From assembly GCA_024529925.1 (NCBI GenBank), contig JAFEUB010001594.1:47501-111500 (forward strand): 64,000 nucleotides of DNA. Direction: 5' to 3'. This DNA comes from Ophthalmolycus amberensis. Lineage: Eukaryota > Chordata > Actinopteri > Perciformes > Zoarcidae. The position numbers were made by a program, and so were the translations under genes. This document shows, one piece after another, positions 60,477 to 64,000 of this stretch (positions are counted from its first letter, which is position 1; each line of letters opens with the position of its first letter). Below the pieces are notes generated by a model. The model was not told the DNA's origin, did not search any database, and saw only the letters and a list, made by a program, of their open reading frames with translations.

Positions 60477-61877
60477 CACAGTCCTTTAAAGTAGCTGTGA
60501 TTAAACCTCTTCTTAAGAAGCCCACTCTGGATCCAGAGGTGTTGGCCAACTATAGACCGATCTCTAACCTTCCCTTCCTCTCTAAGATCCTTGAGAAAGC
60601 AGTTGCAAATCAGTTGTATGACTTTCTGTGTAACAATAGTTTATTTGAGGATTTTCAGTCAGGATTTAGAAAGCATCATAGCACAGAGACAGCTCTGGTA
60701 AAAATAACTAATGACCTTCTAATCGCATCAGACAAAGGACTCGTCTCTGTTCTTGTCCTGTTAGACCTTAGTGCTGCGTTCGACACTATAGACCACTACA
60801 TCCTGTTGCAGAGACTGGAACATTATATTGGCATCAAAGGAACCGCACTGAACTGGTTTGGATCCTATTTATCGGATCGATCTCAGTTTGTTTATGTAAA
60901 TGATGAAGCCTCGATGAAGACCAACGTCAGTTATGGAGTTCCACAAGGTTCTGTGCTTGGACCAATCTTGTTCACCTTATATATGCTTCCTTTAGGCAAT
61001 ATTATCAGAAAACACTCTATAACCTTTCATTGTTATGCAGATGATACTCAATTATATATATCGATCAAACCAGACGAAACCAACCAGCTTGCTAAACTGC
61101 AAGCGTGTCTTAAGGACATAAAAACCTGGATGACCTGCAACTTCCTGATGTTAAACTCAGACAAAACTGAAGTTATTCTACTAGGCCCAGAACACCTCCG
61201 AAATCATGTTATCTAATGATATAGTTTCTCTAGATGGCATTGCGCTGGCATCCAGCAGCACCGTCAAGAATCTTGGAGTTACCTTTGATCAGGATTTGTC
61301 TTTCAACTCTCAGATAAAACTTATTTCTAGGACTGCCTTTTTTCACCTACGTAATATTTCAAAAATCAGGCACATCCTATCTCAAAGCGATGCAGAGAAA
61401 TTAGTTCATGCATTTGTTACCTCTAGGCTAGATTATTGCAATTCCTTATTTTCAGGCTGCTCAAATAAGTCTCTTAAATCTCTCCAGCTGATCCAGAATG
61501 CTGCAGCTCGTGTACTAACAAGAACTAAGAGGAGAGATCATATTACTCCTGTATTAGCTTCTCTGCACTGGCTCCCTGTAAAATCTAGAATAGAATTTAA
61601 AATCCTTTTACTTACCTACAAAGCCCGAATTGGTCAGGCTCCATCATATCTTAAAGAGCTTATAGTACCATACTGCCCTACTAGAGAGCTGCGATCCAGT
61701 GATTCAGGGTTACTTGTGGTTCCTAGAGTCTTAAAAAGTAGGATGGGAGCCAGAGCCTTCAGTTATCAAGCTCCTCTTCTGTGGAACCAGCTTCCCGTTT
61801 CAGTCCGGGGGGCAGACACACTCACCACATTTAAGAGTAGGCTTAAGACTTTCCTCTTTGATAGTGCTTATAGTTAG
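60458..61877 (+). pseudogene. L2-like reverse transcriptase, frameshifted, copy 7
   Basis: Frames 60458-61216 and 61206-61877, translation identical to copy 1. Confidence 0.87.
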
Positions 61878-62775
61878 GGCTGGCTCTGGCTTGCCTTGGA
61901 CCGGCCCATGGACAAACTGGTATAGGCAAAAACTACAGGGGGACTTCCTACACTGAGCACCTCTCTCCTCCTCTTCTTCACCTCCGTCTGTATGCATTGA
62001 TGTCCCATTAATGCTCATTACTAACTTTACTTCTTCCCCGGAGTATTTGTGCTTTCTCGCCTCACAGGATGACCGCAGTTTTATCTGGACACTGGTTCTT
62101 CAACCAGCCATGGCCCTGCTGACACCTACTACGATCTTCATTATTAACATTATTAATCCTATTACCGATACCATTAATGCACAGTACTGATTTTGTCTCT
62201 TCCCCGGAGTCCTTGTGCTTCCTCTCCTCACAGGTTTCCATGGAGCATGGTTTCATCTGGACCCTGGTCCTTCCTCCTACCATGGCCCTGCTGACTCCAA
62301 CTGCTAATATCACTTTTATTATTACTCACATTACTATTTCATATTACCGATACCATTAATGCACATTATTGACCTGCTTCTTCACCAGAGTCTCTGTGCT
62401 TTCTCGCCTCACAGGTTCCTGTGTATCCGGGTTTACCTGGACCAGGTGTTGCCTCCTGTCGTGGTTGTGTCATACATTGAATGTGCTGTAATTACATTGA
62501 ATGTGTTGTAATTCACTATCCTGTTCTACACATGACATCATTGCACTTCTGTCCATCCTGGGAGAGGGATCCCTCCTCTATTGCTCTCCCACAGGTTTCT
62601 TCCTCTTTCCTCCCCGTTAAAGGGTTTTTTGGGGAGTTTTTCCTGTTCTGATGTGAGGGTTCCGGGACAAGAGGATGTCAAATGTGTACATATTGTAAAG
62701 CCCTCTGAGGCAAATTTGTAATTTGTGATTTTGGGCTATACAAAAATAAATTGAATTGAATTGAATTGAATTGAA
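60477..62775 (+). mobile_element. L2-like LINE copy 7
   Basis: Last complete copy in the window; ends in (TTGAA)5 as the others do. Confidence 0.92.
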
Positions 62776-63891
62776 ACAGAATAAATTATGTCAACAGTGA
62801 AACAGAATAAATTATGTCAACAGTGAAACAGAATAAATGTCGTTAACAGTGAAACAGAATAAATGTCGTGAACATTGAAACAGAATGAACGTCGTTAACA
62901 GTGAAACAGAATAAATGTCGTTAACAGTGAAACAGAATGAATGTCGTGAACATTGAAACAGAATAAATGTCGTTAACAGTGAAACAGAATAAATGTCGTT
63001 AACAGTGAAACAGAATAAATGTCGTTAACAGTGAAACAGAATAAATGATGTTAACAGTGAAACAGAATAAATGTCGTTAACATTGAAACAGAATAAATTA
63101 TGTCAACAGTGAAACAGAATAAATTATGTCAACAGTGTAACAGAATAAATGTCGTTAACAGTGAAACAGAATAAATGTCGTTAACAGTGAAACAGAATAA
63201 ATGTCGTTAACACTGAAACAGAATAAATGTCGAACAGTGAAACAGAATAAATGTCGTTCACACTGAAACAGAATAAATGTCGTTAACATTGAAACAGAAT
63301 GAATGTCGTTAACACTGAAACAGAATAAATGTCGTTAACAGTGAAACAGAATAAATGTCGTTAACACAAACAGAATAAATGTCGTTAACATTGAAACAGA
63401 ATAAATTATGTCAACAGTGAAACAGAATAAATGTCGTTAACAGTGAAACAGAATAAATGTCGTTAACACTGAAACAGAATAAATGTCGTTAACATTGAAA
63501 CAGAATAAATGTCGTTAACACTGAAACAGAATAAATGTCGTTAACAGTGAAACAGAATGAATGTCGTTAACACTGAAACAGAATAAATGTCGTTAACACT
63601 GAAACAGAATAAATGTCGTTAACACTGAAACAGAATAAATGTCGTTAACATTGAAACAGAATAAATGTCGTTAACATTGAAAGAGAATGAATGTCGTTAA
63701 CAGTGAAACAGAATAAATGTCGTTAACAGTGAAACAGAATAAATGATGTTAACAGTGAAACAGAATAAATGTCGTCAACAGTGAAACAGAATAAATGTCG
63801 TGAACATTGAAAGAGAATAAATGTCGTTAACAGTGAAACAGAATAAATGATGTTAACAGTGAAACAGAATAAATGTCGTTAACATTGAAAC
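62776..63891. repeat. 26-bp satellite between LINE copies 7 and 8
   Basis: 1,116 bp, 182 bp (seven units) shorter than the preceding spacer. It has the CGTGAACATTGAAAGAG marker again. Confidence 0.95.
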
Positions 63892-64000
63892 CACAGTCCT
63901 TTAAAGTAGCTGTGATTAAACCTCTTCTTAAGAAGCCCACTCTGGATCCAGAGGTGTTGGCCAACTATAGACCGATCTCTAACCTTCCCTTCCTCTCTAA
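63892..64000 (+). mobile_element. L2-like LINE copy 8, cut by window end
   Basis: The first 109 bp of the same element after the same ATTGAAAC junction. The RT frame opens at ATG 63873 in satellite and runs off the window. The array therefore continues past this window. Confidence 0.9.

Overview
The window looks like a chromosome segment from a teleost fish, probably a percomorph. The evidence is a type I interferon gene with four introns (mammalian and bird homologues are intronless), a fish-like tau gene, fish L2-like and Rex1-like LINE debris, hAT-type MITEs and abundant micro- and minisatellites. No RNA gene, CRISPR array or bacterial feature was seen. Neither host gene is a single long ORF; both were found by reading splice sites and protein family motifs by eye.

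Region 1 (1-5271, + strand) holds the 3' part of a tau-type microtubule-associated protein gene (mapt-like). It has two proline-rich-region exons, three microtubule-binding-repeat exons and a final piece ending in VSASLAKQGL. The last exon is badly reduced: a CA microsatellite sits where the splice donor and most of the C-terminal region should be. Two hAT-type non-autonomous transposons with target-site duplications lie in its introns. Region 2 (5272-11240) is a graveyard of three non-LTR retrotransposon remnants: a minus-strand endonuclease/RT fragment, an L2 endonuclease fragment followed by a 23-bp minisatellite made from the L2 stop-codon/3'UTR junction, and a Rex1-like element lacking its RT core.

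Region 3 (11600-18000, - strand) is a complete five-exon type I interferon gene encoding a 184-residue precursor with six cysteines. It has AU-rich 3'UTR motifs, a 2.7-kb first intron filled by a roughly 33-bp minisatellite, and, about 2 kb upstream, an ISRE plus TATA-like promoter and a leader exon with a consensus donor. A possible terminal exon of another minus-strand gene (18634-18898) lies just upstream of that.

Region 4 (19375-64000) is a huge array of a 26-bp satellite (about 28 kb of satellite, roughly 1,100 units). It is punctuated by seven complete and one window-truncated copies of one 5'-truncated L2-like LINE. All copies share the same insertion junctions and the same RT frameshift, and appear near-identical. 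The LINE therefore inserted once, and LINE plus flanking satellite was then amplified as a 3.3-9.3 kb higher-order repeat. This satellite-LINE composite is the most unusual structure in the window. I regard it as a recent amplification, or possibly in part an assembly effect, rather than a new enzymatic system.
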